From contig JBEVXH010000013.1 of the NCBI GenBank assembly GCA_040506195.1, forward strand, positions 1-64,000: 64,000 nucleotides of DNA. Reading direction: 5' to 3'. Positions 16,825 through 25,849 of the stretch are shown piece by piece. The first letter of the stretch is position 1. Each line of letters starts with the position of its first letter. A program made the position numbers and the translations under genes. The notes below the pieces were generated by a model, which searched no databases, was not told the origin of the DNA, and worked only from the letters and a program-made list of their open reading frames with translations. The stretch comes from Thiodiazotropha sp040506195. GTDB lineage: Bacteria > Pseudomonadota > Gammaproteobacteria > Chromatiales > Chromatiaceae.

Positions 16825-17726
16825 TGATGAATACAGTACCTAAACTCTCTCTCGGCCCGGTACTCTACTATTGGTCACGGGATAAACTATTTGATTTCTA
16901 TGCTCAAGCGTCAGAAATGCCTGTGGATATCATCTATCTGGGTGAGACTGTCTGCTCTAAGAGACGTAGTCTTCGTACCGGTGACTGGCTTGATCTGGCC
17001 GCTAAACTGAGCCGGCAATGCAACAAGGAGATCGTGCTCTCATCGCTTGCTTTGATTGAGGCTGAATCAGAACTCAAGACGCTTAGGCGATTATGTGACA
17101 ACGGGAGCTTCGTGATTGAGGCCAACGATATCGGCGCTATCCATATCATGAGTAAAAAGGGACTCCCCTTTGTGACCGGCCCCGGTGTCAATATATATAA
17201 TTCGGCAACACTCAGTCTGTTGGCATCGAAAGGGCTGAAACGCTGGGTTCTCCCGATAGAACTCTCAAATCAGACACTGCAACAGATTCAAGCGAAACTA
17301 CCGGATGGAATCGAAACAGAGGTCTTCTCCTATGGACGCATGCCATTGACCCTTTCGGCCAGATGTTTCACCGCACGCTCCCACAATCTTCCCAAAGATG
17401 ACTGTCAATACAAATGTATCGATTATCCTGACGGGCGTTTGCTTTCCACCCAGGAAAAAGAGCCCTTTCTGGCCCTGAACGGTATCCAGACCGTATCCGC
17501 GAAAACCTGTAATCTGCTTGACGAGATACCCTTACTTAAACTATTACAGGTCGATGTATTAAGAATCAGCCCTCAATCCACATTTACAGCCAACATCGTG
17601 GATGCTTTCCATAAAGCACTACACCATGAAGAGGTGACGGATCTCAGTAGATTTATACCGCTTGGTGCATGTAACGGTTATTGGCATGGAACAAGCGGGC
17701 AAAATGAATTTAATTCCCCTGATTGA
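16824..17726 (+). CDS. ubiV: Oxygen-independent ubiquinone hydroxylation protein UbiV (U32 family)
   Basis: Partner of UbiU in a [4Fe-4S] heterodimer. Starting at the ATG overlapping the ubiU stop gives 300 residues. Cysteines occur at about 44 and in the cluster CFTARSHNLPKDDCQYKC, whose C-X12-C-X3-C spacing matches E. coli UbiV (180, 193, 197). GPVLYYWSRDKLFDFY is the typical N-terminus. A second ATG directly follows the first. The third partner, ubiT, is not adjacent but is found at 25214-25708. Confidence 0.95.
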   Translation: MMNTVPKLSLGPVLYYWSRDKLFDFYAQASEMPVDIIYLGETVCSKRRSLRTGDWLDLAAKLSRQCNKEIVLSSLALIEAESELKTLRRLCDNGSFVIEANDIGAIHIMSKKGLPFVTGPGVNIYNSATLSLLASKGLKRWVLPIELSNQTLQQIQAKLPDGIETEVFSYGRMPLTLSARCFTARSHNLPKDDCQYKCIDYPDGRLLSTQEKEPFLALNGIQTVSAKTCNLLDEIPLLKLLQVDVLRISPQSTFTANIVDAFHKALHHEEVTDLSRFIPLGACNGYWHGTSGQNEFNSPD

Positions 17727-17869
17727 ATCTGGCGTTCTTTCCTGCCGCCCCCCGTACGAATACCTACCTGGAACACCGATAGCCTGACAGCGGATATCCG
17801 GAATCCATATCCTACATCTGCACATGCCATGTATTGAGATATAACCATAAGTCGTGTGTGGTGTATCAT

Positions 17870-17890
17870 AATCAATGTTGATCATTGATT
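17870..17890. promoter_or_regulatory. Perfect palindrome, candidate operator
   Basis: AATCAATG-TTGAT-CATTGATT: 8-bp perfect arms around a 5-base centre, about 180-200 bases upstream of the TonB-type receptor start and 144 bases after ubiV. It also contains ATCAA/TTGAT pentamers. It could be an operator for the receptor operon. No T-run follows, so a terminator is unlikely. Confidence 0.4.
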
Positions 17891-17913
17891 GCCGCCATTA
17901 CTCTACCTTCGCC

Positions 17914-17985
17914 AGGGCCTGTGAACACTCATCTTGGCTCTGCACCTGAAAAGGCGCCAATCAATGCATGGGGGGAGAGATTTGG
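17914..17985 (-). repeat. Diverged copy of the composite dispersed repeat
   Basis: Co-linear with the reverse complement of 160-238. AGGGCCTGTGAACACTCATC (17914-17933) matches the GTGTTAAC module with two changes, and CACCTGAAAAGGCGCCAATC (17943-17962) onward matches the inverted-repeat module, ending GAGAGATTTGG. It sits between ubiV and the receptor gene. Confidence 0.65.
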
Positions 17986-18070
17986 CAACACCATATGAAA
18001 GATGAGCTAAGTGAATGACTCACACAATCTCTTAATTGCTATGAAACCTCGTACAGTACAGGGTTTGCAC

Positions 18071-20269
18071 ATGCGCCACTATAGATACCATATGAATCGA
18101 CACATCCTGGCTGGGTTGTTATTAGTCGTATTCTCCAACCCTTCCGATAGCAATGATGACTCCCTGGCTTTCACGGAAAGCTATTTTTATGATGATCTGC
18201 CGATCGTGCTTTCTGCATCAAGGCTTTCACAGGCACAATCCGATACACCAACAGCCATGACGGTCATTGATAAAAAAATGATCCAGGCCAGCGCCGCGTT
18301 GAACCTGCCTGATCTTCTCAGACTGGTACCTGGTTTCACAGTTGGCTTCTTTTCCGGCACCAGTGCCACGGTTACCTATCATGGTCATGCGGATGAATAT
18401 GCCAGAGACATGCAGGTCCTGATAGACGGAAGGTCGGTATATGATCCATTATTCGGAGGTATTCCATGGACAGAAATCTATCTGAGCCTGGATGAAATAT
18501 TACGCATCGAAGTGATTCGCGGGCCGAATGCCGCCGCATATGGATCCAACTCCTATGCTGGTGTGATTAATATTGTAACGGAGCACCCGGCTGACCTTGC
18601 CGGCACCATGCTTTCGGCAACAGCCGGTTATGAAAGAACCCGTTATGTTGAAGCGGCCTATGCCGACAGTGTCGGCAAACTGGATTACCGGATATCGACA
18701 AGCTACAAGGAGGGGGAAGGTTTCGACAACCGCGACGACTCATCACGGGCAAAATGGCTTAAATTCGACAGTGACTATAACATCGATATCTATAACTCCA
18801 TTCGTACCACTGTAGGCGTAGCATACGGTAATTACGACGAAGGGTTGCCAAGTCTGCTACAGCAGGAAAGGGAACTCGATAATCAGTATAACTATCAGTT
18901 TATCGAATGGAACCGGGTATTATCTGAAAAAAACAAAATCAGCCTGCAATTTTATCACAACTACTACTCTGTCGATGACCTGAAATCGACACCATCCCTG
19001 TCTGAGCAGATAGAATCCCTCGACGATCTGCAGGGGTTTGACGAATCTGTAAGAGCAGATCTCTTTGCGGCCACGTTATCTGGCGGCCTGTATGATTTCG
19101 ATGCCTTTTTGAACGCTTTGAACCTGACCGACTCGCCGATGCTGTTTTCATGGATCGGCCTGAAATCTCACCGCTATGATATGGAATTTGAACATACTTC
19201 CGAACCGGTAAAGGATCTGCGCATTGCCTGGGGAATTGGCGCCAGACACGATCGTGGTGAAAGCTTTTGGCTGCTTCAGGAGGATAATCCCATCTCCAGA
19301 GACCTCTATAGACTATTTCTAAATGCTGAATGGTATGCCACCCCAACCACGGTTATCAATGCCGGTGCAATGCTCGAGAAGTTCGAGGGTAAAGATCATG
19401 TTTTTTCTCCAAGACTTGGGGTTAACTATCACTTATCGAATTCAAGCACTTTTAGAATAAGCGGCTCTAGGGCGTTTCGTATGCCGACTATCTATGAGGA
19501 CAATGCTCACCTATCTTTGTATCTTGGTTCACGAGAGGATGAGTTCAATACCTGGGTAAGAAGCACGGAAAAACTCGATCCTCAACAGATAGAACGAGTT
19601 GAAGTCGGGTATTTCGGAAACTTCACAGATTATGGCATCAACTTTGACGTATGCCTTTTCCATGAAAAGTATTCCAGTATCATCGATCAATACATTCACT
19701 TCGACATTACTGATCCAGACCGGGGCATTACAGATCCAATCGCACTCGAGGTGCTGAATCAACTGAACAGATTGTATCAACGGGGCACTTTCACCTATAC
19801 CAATTTCGGGGAAGTGGAAATCAACGGAATCGAATTTGAAATCGACTTCCGCCCCACAAACAGGGATCTGATCTTCATGGGATTCAGTTATCTCGACATC
19901 AGCGGAAACGAACTGAAACGGATCAAAGACGGTGTTGCAAGTTTTCGTGAAAATGCCGAGAAAAAGATCCCCAAAAGAACATTCAGCCTAATTGCCAGCC
20001 ACAGATTCGATGATGGTTTCACTGCAAGCGGCGCCTACTACTTTACTGACGAAATGGAGTGGCCTGGCGAGGGAGATGCAGTGCCCAATTTCAGCCGTCT
20101 TGACCTGAAGCTGAACAAGCATTTCGACATTTCAGGACACAACATCGACATCTCTCTGATCCTGCAGAACCTGCATAATGAAAATTTGGACTTTTACCAT
20201 AATGACCGTATCGATGCTGATAACATATGGGAAAGACGCATCTATCTACAAGGAAAGGCTTCTTTCTAG
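18071..20269 (+). CDS. TonB-dependent receptor / outer-membrane beta-barrel protein
   Basis: Outer-membrane receptor with a plug domain and a 22-strand-type barrel. A signal sequence (ILAGLLLVVFS region) is followed by a plug with PTAMTVIDKKMI, LPDLLRLVPGF, VLIDGRSVYDP and IEVIRGPNAAAYGSNSYAG. The C-terminus ends in an aromatic residue (GKASF), as barrels do. The start is uncertain: ATGs at 18041, 18071 and 18092 are in frame. No TonB box is obvious. It lies 12 bases before a periplasmic binding-like protein and a hybrid kinase, and no metal or siderophore transport gene is adjacent, so a sensory role is possible. Confidence 0.85.
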   Translation: MRHYRYHMNRHILAGLLLVVFSNPSDSNDDSLAFTESYFYDDLPIVLSASRLSQAQSDTPTAMTVIDKKMIQASAALNLPDLLRLVPGFTVGFFSGTSATVTYHGHADEYARDMQVLIDGRSVYDPLFGGIPWTEIYLSLDEILRIEVIRGPNAAAYGSNSYAGVINIVTEHPADLAGTMLSATAGYERTRYVEAAYADSVGKLDYRISTSYKEGEGFDNRDDSSRAKWLKFDSDYNIDIYNSIRTTVGVAYGNYDEGLPSLLQQERELDNQYNYQFIEWNRVLSEKNKISLQFYHNYYSVDDLKSTPSLSEQIESLDDLQGFDESVRADLFAATLSGGLYDFDAFLNALNLTDSPMLFSWIGLKSHRYDMEFEHTSEPVKDLRIAWGIGARHDRGESFWLLQEDNPISRDLYRLFLNAEWYATPTTVINAGAMLEKFEGKDHVFSPRLGVNYHLSNSSTFRISGSRAFRMPTIYEDNAHLSLYLGSREDEFNTWVRSTEKLDPQQIERVEVGYFGNFTDYGINFDVCLFHEKYSSIIDQYIHFDITDPDRGITDPIALEVLNQLNRLYQRGTFTYTNFGEVEINGIEFEIDFRPTNRDLIFMGFSYLDISGNELKRIKDGVASFRENAEKKIPKRTFSLIASHRFDDGFTASGAYYFTDEMEWPGEGDAVPNFSRLDLKLNKHFDISGHNIDISLILQNLHNENLDFYHNDRIDADNIWERRIYLQGKASF

Positions 20270-20281
20270 CTTACTACTGAA

Positions 20282-21346
20282 ATGCCACTACCTGACAGCA
20301 ATAAATCAGCTGTTTACCCCTCACGAGGAGATGCCATCCGTAGTGGCGCACCTGCGCTGGGAAGCGAATCCGCGCATTGCTCGGTCTGTATCAAAGATTA
20401 TTCCTATCTCATCCTTATCCTGGTTGTCACCATGCTCGCAATGGCTGTCGACGCGCATGAAAAAGAGAGTAACATTCTGATCCTGCTAAGCGGTAACGAT
20501 GATGTCTACCTTGATGTGGCTACAACAATTACCAATTCCACGATAAAGCTGTGCAGGAACCGGCAGCTTATGTGCCAGAATACGAACTTTGAAATCAGCC
20601 AGATTTCCAGTCTTGACAACAAGCTTGACAATAACCACAGGGTGATAGTAACCCTGGGACTGAAAGCTGCCGCTTATGCCAGGCAATACCTTAATGAACA
20701 TATCGTATTTTCCGCGTTAATTCCGAAAGACAATAATATTCACTCTGACGACGGCAGCGACACTCCTGATCATTACTACTTGTACCTGGATCAGCCGCAG
20801 CACAGAAGCTTACTTTTAATCAACGCTCTGTCCGATAGCTTTAGAAATGTTGGGGTTGTAATCAGCAGTAATGATGAAACTGTAGAAAAAACGCTTATTC
20901 AGTCTGCATCTGAGCTGGAACTGAATCTCAATATAGAGAAGATAGATGACGCCAATCAAATCGGCACTTCCCTCAACCGTTTGCTTTACAATGTAGACAT
21001 CCTGCTGGCTGTGCCTGATACAAAAATACATAACAAAACCACTGTCTCCAACATTCTGATTTCCGCCTATAGAAAGCGCATTCCATTAATTGGGTTTTCA
21101 TCTGCCTATGTCAAGGCCGGTGCGTTGGCTGCAGTCTATTCTTCACCTGAAGATATCGCCTTTCATGTCCGGGACAATATCGTAAAAATATATTCGGAAG
21201 AAAAAATCAACAATCGGGAACAATGCGCAGAGTATTTTTCCATTCTTTTTAATTCTGAAGTGGCAAGATCATTGGATTTTCCAACAAAATCTATCAATAA
21301 ACTTGAAGAGACAATGATCAACAGATTAATTGACTATCATGATTAA
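20282..21346 (+). CDS. Periplasmic ABC-type substrate-binding-like protein, no partner transporter
   Basis: About 354 residues with a hydrophobic segment at residues 43-57 (LILILVVTMLAMAVDAH) that looks like an internal signal peptide; the first 40 residues are unlike a signal and the true start may be further in. The mature part (ILILLSG, VIVTLGLKAAAYA, VFSALIPKD, VGVVISSNDETVE, IPLIGFSSAYVKAGALAAVYSS) follows the fold of uncharacterised ABC substrate-binding proteins (PF04392-like). No permease or ATPase gene is near. The 3' end overlaps the kinase start by 8 bases, so it probably presents ligand to the kinase. Ligand unknown. Confidence 0.7.
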   Translation: MPLPDSNKSAVYPSRGDAIRSGAPALGSESAHCSVCIKDYSYLILILVVTMLAMAVDAHEKESNILILLSGNDDVYLDVATTITNSTIKLCRNRQLMCQNTNFEISQISSLDNKLDNNHRVIVTLGLKAAAYARQYLNEHIVFSALIPKDNNIHSDDGSDTPDHYYLYLDQPQHRSLLLINALSDSFRNVGVVISSNDETVEKTLIQSASELELNLNIEKIDDANQIGTSLNRLLYNVDILLAVPDTKIHNKTTVSNILISAYRKRIPLIGFSSAYVKAGALAAVYSSPEDIAFHVRDNIVKIYSEEKINNREQCAEYFSILFNSEVARSLDFPTKSINKLEETMINRLIDYHD

Positions 21347-24080
21347 GATAAAATCACTCCGGTTTCAGGCACTGATGATCAGCTTATTGCCAGCCTTTAT
21401 CCTCGCCTTTATTTTGACAGTCTACTTGATCAGCACACAGCTTGACAGGCTGAATGAATCATTCAACGAAAGGGGCGTGTCAATAGCCAACCAATCCGCA
21501 TCTATAAGCGTTTATGGCATATTCACCCGTGATAAGACTATATTGGAAATGAGCCTAAGACCTGTCTTCCTGCAAACAGACGTCTACAGTATCGATATCT
21601 ATGATGCTTCCGACACCCTCCTGTCCAGCATGAAAAAACAATATAGTGAGGAACCGAGCAATCTTGCCGAATTCTCCGCACCTGCAATCTACGTAATTGA
21701 AGACATCGATATTGTTGACTACCCTGACCAGGGCTTAAACAGCAGAGAGAACATTAATCGCAGTATGGGCAAGGTAGTTCTCTCCCTCAGTAAAACACGA
21801 CTCATCGACAACAGAATAATTATTATACGTAACTCGATCATAATGCTGGTGATCGGTTTGATATGCACAGCATTCTTTTCATTGGCATTGAGTAGGTCTG
21901 TTATCAAGCCTATTGGCAGATTGACCCAGGCTGTTTCCCGCATGAGGGATGGAGAACTAACTGCCCGCGTTCCTGAGGTATCGAAGGGTGAGATACGAAG
22001 TCTGGAAGAGGGCTTTAACGCTATGACCAGCCAGATACTGAGGTCACATGAAACGATGCAGCAACAGATTGACCAGGCAACCTCGGAACTCACTGAAACC
22101 ATGGAAGCCCTGGAGATTCAAAATGTAGAACTCGATCTGGCAAAGAAGAGAGCATTGTCGGCCAGCAAGGCCAAATCGGAATTCCTCGCCAATATGAGCC
22201 ATGAGATTCGAACTCCAATGAATGGTGTTCTTGGATTTACCAATTTACTGTTAAAGACAGCCCTTTCAAGGCAGCAACGCGACCTTGTCAATACAATCTC
22301 CAAGTCTGCCAGCAATCTCCTGGATATTATCAATGAGATACTCGATTACTCTAAGCTTGAATATGGAAAACTCGAACCTGAAACCACGCCATTTCAAGTA
22401 CATGAGTGCTTTGAAGAACCTACCGTATTACTATCACCATCCGCCCATGACAAAGGACTTGAGCTGATTTTACTCGTCTACTCTGATGTTCCCAACACGC
22501 TCATTGGCGATGAGACTCGGATCCGGCAAATATTGGTAAATTTAATAAGCAATGCCATCAAGTTTACCCATCAGGGAGATGTCATTATACGGGTGATGGT
22601 CGATGATGAATCCGAAAACAAATGCATACTGAAATTCTCCGTTACTGATACCGGTATCGGGATCGAGAAGAAAGTCCAGGAGACTCTGTTCGAATCATTT
22701 CAGCAGGCTGATTCATCAACCAGCAGAGTTTACGGCGGAACCGGCCTTGGTTTAAGTATATGCAAAAAACTCGCACAATCGATGAACGGTGATATCGAGC
22801 TTATCAGCAATCCCGGGAAGGGCTCCAACTTTGTCGTAACCATACCTCTTGAAAAACCCGACCTGAGTCAAGCACTGCCACATACTCACCTCATCAGCGG
22901 TAAACAGGCGCTGATTTGCGATAATCACAAATTGTCATTCTTAGCCATAAAACACATCCTGGAGTCTTTTGATATTACAACCACAGTGGGTGAGTTTCCC
23001 GTGGTACCAGAGGATCGATACGACGTGATAGTATTGGGTTTCGAGAACAGTGAAATCCAATCCGGGTATGCCGAAAGTGAAATTCGCCGATTGCGCGCCA
23101 TCTGCAGCATCCCGTTTCTGGTACTTTTGAGTGCATCCGAAAGAGTCATAATCGAGAAATTTCAGTCGATCAGCGATGACTTCTATCTGTCCAAGCCTTT
23201 CAGTATCGGAAAACTGACAGACACCCTGGACAGAATCACCTCCGGTTCTCTACGCAGCACAAAATCTGTCGCAGAACAGAGTATCCGCCTATCCAATCCG
23301 AGTCTGGAAAATTACAATATACTTGTTGTCGATGATAATGATATCAATCTCAAACTTATCAGCACTCTCATGCGCAACAATGGCGCCAATGTCACAGAAG
23401 CCAGCGATGGTTTGAGCGCGATTTCAGAGACTCTGCTGAGAAATTTCGACCTGATTTTGATGGATATTCATATGCCGAAAATGAAAGGTACGAAAGCCGC
23501 AGAAGTAATTCGGCATAATGAAGCAGACACAAGACATACACCGATCATTGCATTGACTGCTGACGTCGTTCCCGCCACCAGGAATCAAATAAAGGAATCC
23601 GGGATGGATGGCTATCTGCTAAAACCAATAGACGAACGACAGATGTGGTCTGTAATCAAGAATATTATCAATCAAAACAAACATCATGATTACTATGAAT
23701 CACAGACTGAAAGTGAGAATATTGCGTTTGATAAAAACGAGCTTGTTGTCATAGACAAGAGCAAAATTCTCGAAATCACAGGCGGCGACCAGACTCTGGC
23801 AAAGGAAATGTTCAGTCAGCTCTGCAGCGAATTGCCGCAACAACTTGAAGACATAGAAAAATATATCCACAAGCAGGACTGGATAAATTTGAAGGAGATT
23901 ACTCATAAGATGCGCGGTTCCACATCGTCATGCGGTGTGCCTGCACTCGACTTTTCGGTCCAAAAACTTGAACAAGCGACCGCATCAAAACAGGCAGTGC
24001 AGTTAATGGAAGAGTATAAATCAGTGGCATTTGAGGTAAAGCGACTACTGCAAGCTCGGGAAACCAACGATGTCGTCTAG
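21339..24080 (+). CDS. Hybrid sensor histidine kinase, BarA-like (HAMP-HisKA-HATPase-REC-Hpt)
   Basis: Inner-membrane tripartite sensor kinase. Two transmembrane helices (about residues 11-30 and 165-185) flank a periplasmic sensor of about 130 residues, followed by HAMP (SVIKPIGRLTQAVSRM), a coiled coil, HisKA (ANMSHEIRTPMNGVLG), HATPase (NLISNAIKFTHQG, GGTGLGLSICKKL), a pseudo-receiver (about 520-625), a receiver (VVDDNDINLKLI, LILMDIHMPKMKG) and a C-terminal Hpt domain (THKMRGSTSSCG). The architecture matches BarA, but the sensor region need not. The ATG at 21339 overlaps the binding-protein gene, and its 3' end overlaps murI by 11 bases. No response regulator is adjacent; a UvrY/GacA-like regulator elsewhere would be expected. 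Confidence 0.88.
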   Translation: MIKIKSLRFQALMISLLPAFILAFILTVYLISTQLDRLNESFNERGVSIANQSASISVYGIFTRDKTILEMSLRPVFLQTDVYSIDIYDASDTLLSSMKKQYSEEPSNLAEFSAPAIYVIEDIDIVDYPDQGLNSRENINRSMGKVVLSLSKTRLIDNRIIIIRNSIIMLVIGLICTAFFSLALSRSVIKPIGRLTQAVSRMRDGELTARVPEVSKGEIRSLEEGFNAMTSQILRSHETMQQQIDQATSELTETMEALEIQNVELDLAKKRALSASKAKSEFLANMSHEIRTPMNGVLGFTNLLLKTALSRQQRDLVNTISKSASNLLDIINEILDYSKLEYGKLEPETTPFQVHECFEEPTVLLSPSAHDKGLELILLVYSDVPNTLIGDETRIRQILVNLISNAIKFTHQGDVIIRVMVDDESENKCILKFSVTDTGIGIEKKVQETLFESFQQADSSTSRVYGGTGLGLSICKKLAQSMNGDIELISNPGKGSNFVVTIPLEKPDLSQALPHTHLISGKQALICDNHKLSFLAIKHILESFDITTTVGEFPVVPEDRYDVIVLGFENSEIQSGYAESEIRRLRAICSIPFLVLLSASERVIIEKFQSISDDFYLSKPFSIGKLTDTLDRITSGSLRSTKSVAEQSIRLSNPSLENYNILVVDDNDINLKLISTLMRNNGANVTEASDGLSAISETLLRNFDLILMDIHMPKMKGTKAAEVIRHNEADTRHTPIIALTADVVPATRNQIKESGMDGYLLKPIDERQMWSVIKNIINQNKHHDYYESQTESENIAFDKNELVVIDKSKILEITGGDQTLAKEMFSQLCSELPQQLEDIEKYIHKQDWINLKEITHKMRGSTSSCGVPALDFSVQKLEQATASKQAVQLMEEYKSVAFEVKRLLQARETNDVV

Positions 24081-24870
24081 CCTACCTATCGGTATTTTTG
24101 ACTCCGGTATTGGTGGGCTCTCGGTGTTGCACCACATACGCGACCTGTTACCGAGTGAAGATCTTATCTATGTGTCAGACAGGGATAATCTCCCCTATGG
24201 CTGCAAGGAAAGCCGATTCATACTGAAACGCAGCAAGTACATAGTAGAGTTTCTGATTGAGCAAAAAGTCAAGGCGATCGTCATTGCCTGCAATACCGCT
24301 ACTGCTGTCGCCGTTTCGCATTTACGAAACAGCTATCCACTCCCGATTATCGGTATGGAACCTGGAGTCAAGCCGGCGACAGCAAACAGCCAGAACGGTG
24401 TGATCGGTGTACTCGCTACAGAGGGAACACTCGTAAGTGGCAAATTTCAGAGCCTTGTCCAGCAGCATGCGAATGGTACCGATATATTCTATTGTCCCTG
24501 CCATGGATGGGTAGAGGCAATAGAAAACAACGGTGCAACTCACGGTAAAACCATCGAGCTTGTAGAACAGTCACTGATACCTGTCCTCGAAAAAGGTGTC
24601 GATACCCTGGTGTTAGGCTGCACACACTACCCCTTCGTGAAAGACACCATTGAAAAAGTTGCAGGTTCCTCGGTTACTATTATCGATACCGGCCGTGCGG
24701 TTGCTCGGCAGTTACAACGCAGGTTATCTGATGAAGCGATCCTCTCATCCAATCCGGATTCGGGCCAACAGCGTTATTGGTGCAGCGGTTCACCTGAGAA
24801 GACCCAGAAGCTGATTGCAAAAATCCAAGGCCAATCATGCATTGTCAATCGCTTACCCCTGCCGGACTGA
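24070..24870 (+). CDS. murI: Glutamate racemase MurI
   Basis: Makes D-glutamate for peptidoglycan. The N-terminal IGIFDSGIGGLSVL carries the conserved Asp (D11) and Ser (S12). The two catalytic cysteines are C74 (VIACNTATA) and C184 (VLGCTHYP), with the usual His after the second. The length of 266 is normal. Its start lies inside the 3' end of the hybrid kinase gene. The coupling to a sensory operon is unusual for murI and probably incidental. Confidence 0.96.
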   Translation: MSSSLPIGIFDSGIGGLSVLHHIRDLLPSEDLIYVSDRDNLPYGCKESRFILKRSKYIVEFLIEQKVKAIVIACNTATAVAVSHLRNSYPLPIIGMEPGVKPATANSQNGVIGVLATEGTLVSGKFQSLVQQHANGTDIFYCPCHGWVEAIENNGATHGKTIELVEQSLIPVLEKGVDTLVLGCTHYPFVKDTIEKVAGSSVTIIDTGRAVARQLQRRLSDEAILSSNPDSGQQRYWCSGSPEKTQKLIAKIQGQSCIVNRLPLPD

Positions 24871-25213
24871 GTATGCAGCTGCCCGCTACACTGTCGAATC
24901 GTTAGTGGTAAAAAATACCTTATACCCACAACATACAGCAACTGAATCGGTGAATTGATGATATTGAGATGTATAAGTAAACCGAGAATACTCGCGAACG
25001 TTTTTTTATGTCCGCAAATTAACGCGATTAACACAACTACAACTGTGTTTACCATACAACATAGTGTAACACCGGCCTGAACCTACCGGTCCATTCAGGA
25101 CAGTTCAAACGCTAAAAGATCGCGTCCATTTGCGGCTTGCTTTTATAACACCCACCGTGAGGGAGAGATAGGGCGAGAGCGGATAGTTGAGAATGGTGGG
25201 TAAGCGGGAAAAA
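24871..25213. other. Intergenic region between murI and ubiT with degenerate repeats
   Basis: No gene seen. It holds two remnants of an AAATTAACGCGATTA / CGTCCATTTGCGG-type dispersed repeat (24991-25032 and 25121-25140), and CCCACC...GGTGGG arms around 25150-25202 that may end the two convergent genes. Confidence 0.5.
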
Positions 25214-25708
25214 TCATGTGCGGGCAGACATATAGGGCAGATTCTCGTAAACTCGGATAAATCGTTCTATATAGGGACGGATGTCGGCTGGCAACGGTAA
25301 CTGCTCAAGTTCAATGGCTGACAGCATGTTCTTCAAATGAACACCCAGTCCTGTGTCGCCATCCATGACGAGATGCCTTTGGAAAAACAGGGTATCCGGG
25401 TCCTCTTCGCCACTGATCAACAACAGATAATCGTATACGGACCCGGTTATGCTCAGATCCGCTCTCCTGCCGCCGGCTTCCGAAATCACACCATTGGTCA
25501 ATGTCAGATTGTAACCAAGACCAAGATCACTCACCTTAATCTGCACAACCCGCCCCTGCAGAAAATCCAACTCCCCTTCCAGAAGCTCGTTACGAAACAG
25601 TCTATTCAATACTGAGCCCAGAATAACGCCGTGGGCCTTTTGGGGTATCAGCCGCAGTGGCAAGGATAGTGGTTTGGGCATTTTAGGACGTTGCTTGACT
25701 GCATGCAT
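25214..25708 (-). CDS. ubiT: Ubiquinone biosynthesis accessory factor UbiT (SCP2 domain)
   Basis: SCP2-type lipid-binding protein needed with UbiU and UbiV for oxygen-independent ubiquinone synthesis, thought to bind the prenylated precursors. EEDPDTLFFQRHLVMDGDT and LKNMLSAIELEQLP closely match E. coli UbiT (YhbT). The ATG at 25708 has TTGAGG about 10 bases upstream; a further ATG at 25681 is possible. It is 7.5 kb from ubiUV, separated by the receptor-kinase-murI unit, and is divergent from the dioxygenase gene. Confidence 0.9.
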   Translation of the reverse strand: MHAVKQRPKMPKPLSLPLRLIPQKAHGVILGSVLNRLFRNELLEGELDFLQGRVVQIKVSDLGLGYNLTLTNGVISEAGGRRADLSITGSVYDYLLLISGEEDPDTLFFQRHLVMDGDTGLGVHLKNMLSAIELEQLPLPADIRPYIERFIRVYENLPYMSART

Positions 25709-25849
25709 GGTTGTGTGCCTCAAAGATTAACTTTCCTGAAGCCCTGTCTTCGGCTGCTTATCGGCAAAAAAGCGCTTGTTTTTCCAGCCGGCTCAGGACC
25801 AACAATAATATCATACCAACACTCAACAAAATCTGCGAAAATTGCTGGT

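Noticed and set aside
25150..25202. CCCACC...GGTGGG arms as a CRISPR-like or terminator structure
   Set aside because: Single short arms far apart, no T-run and no repetition; nothing in the window resembles a CRISPR array.
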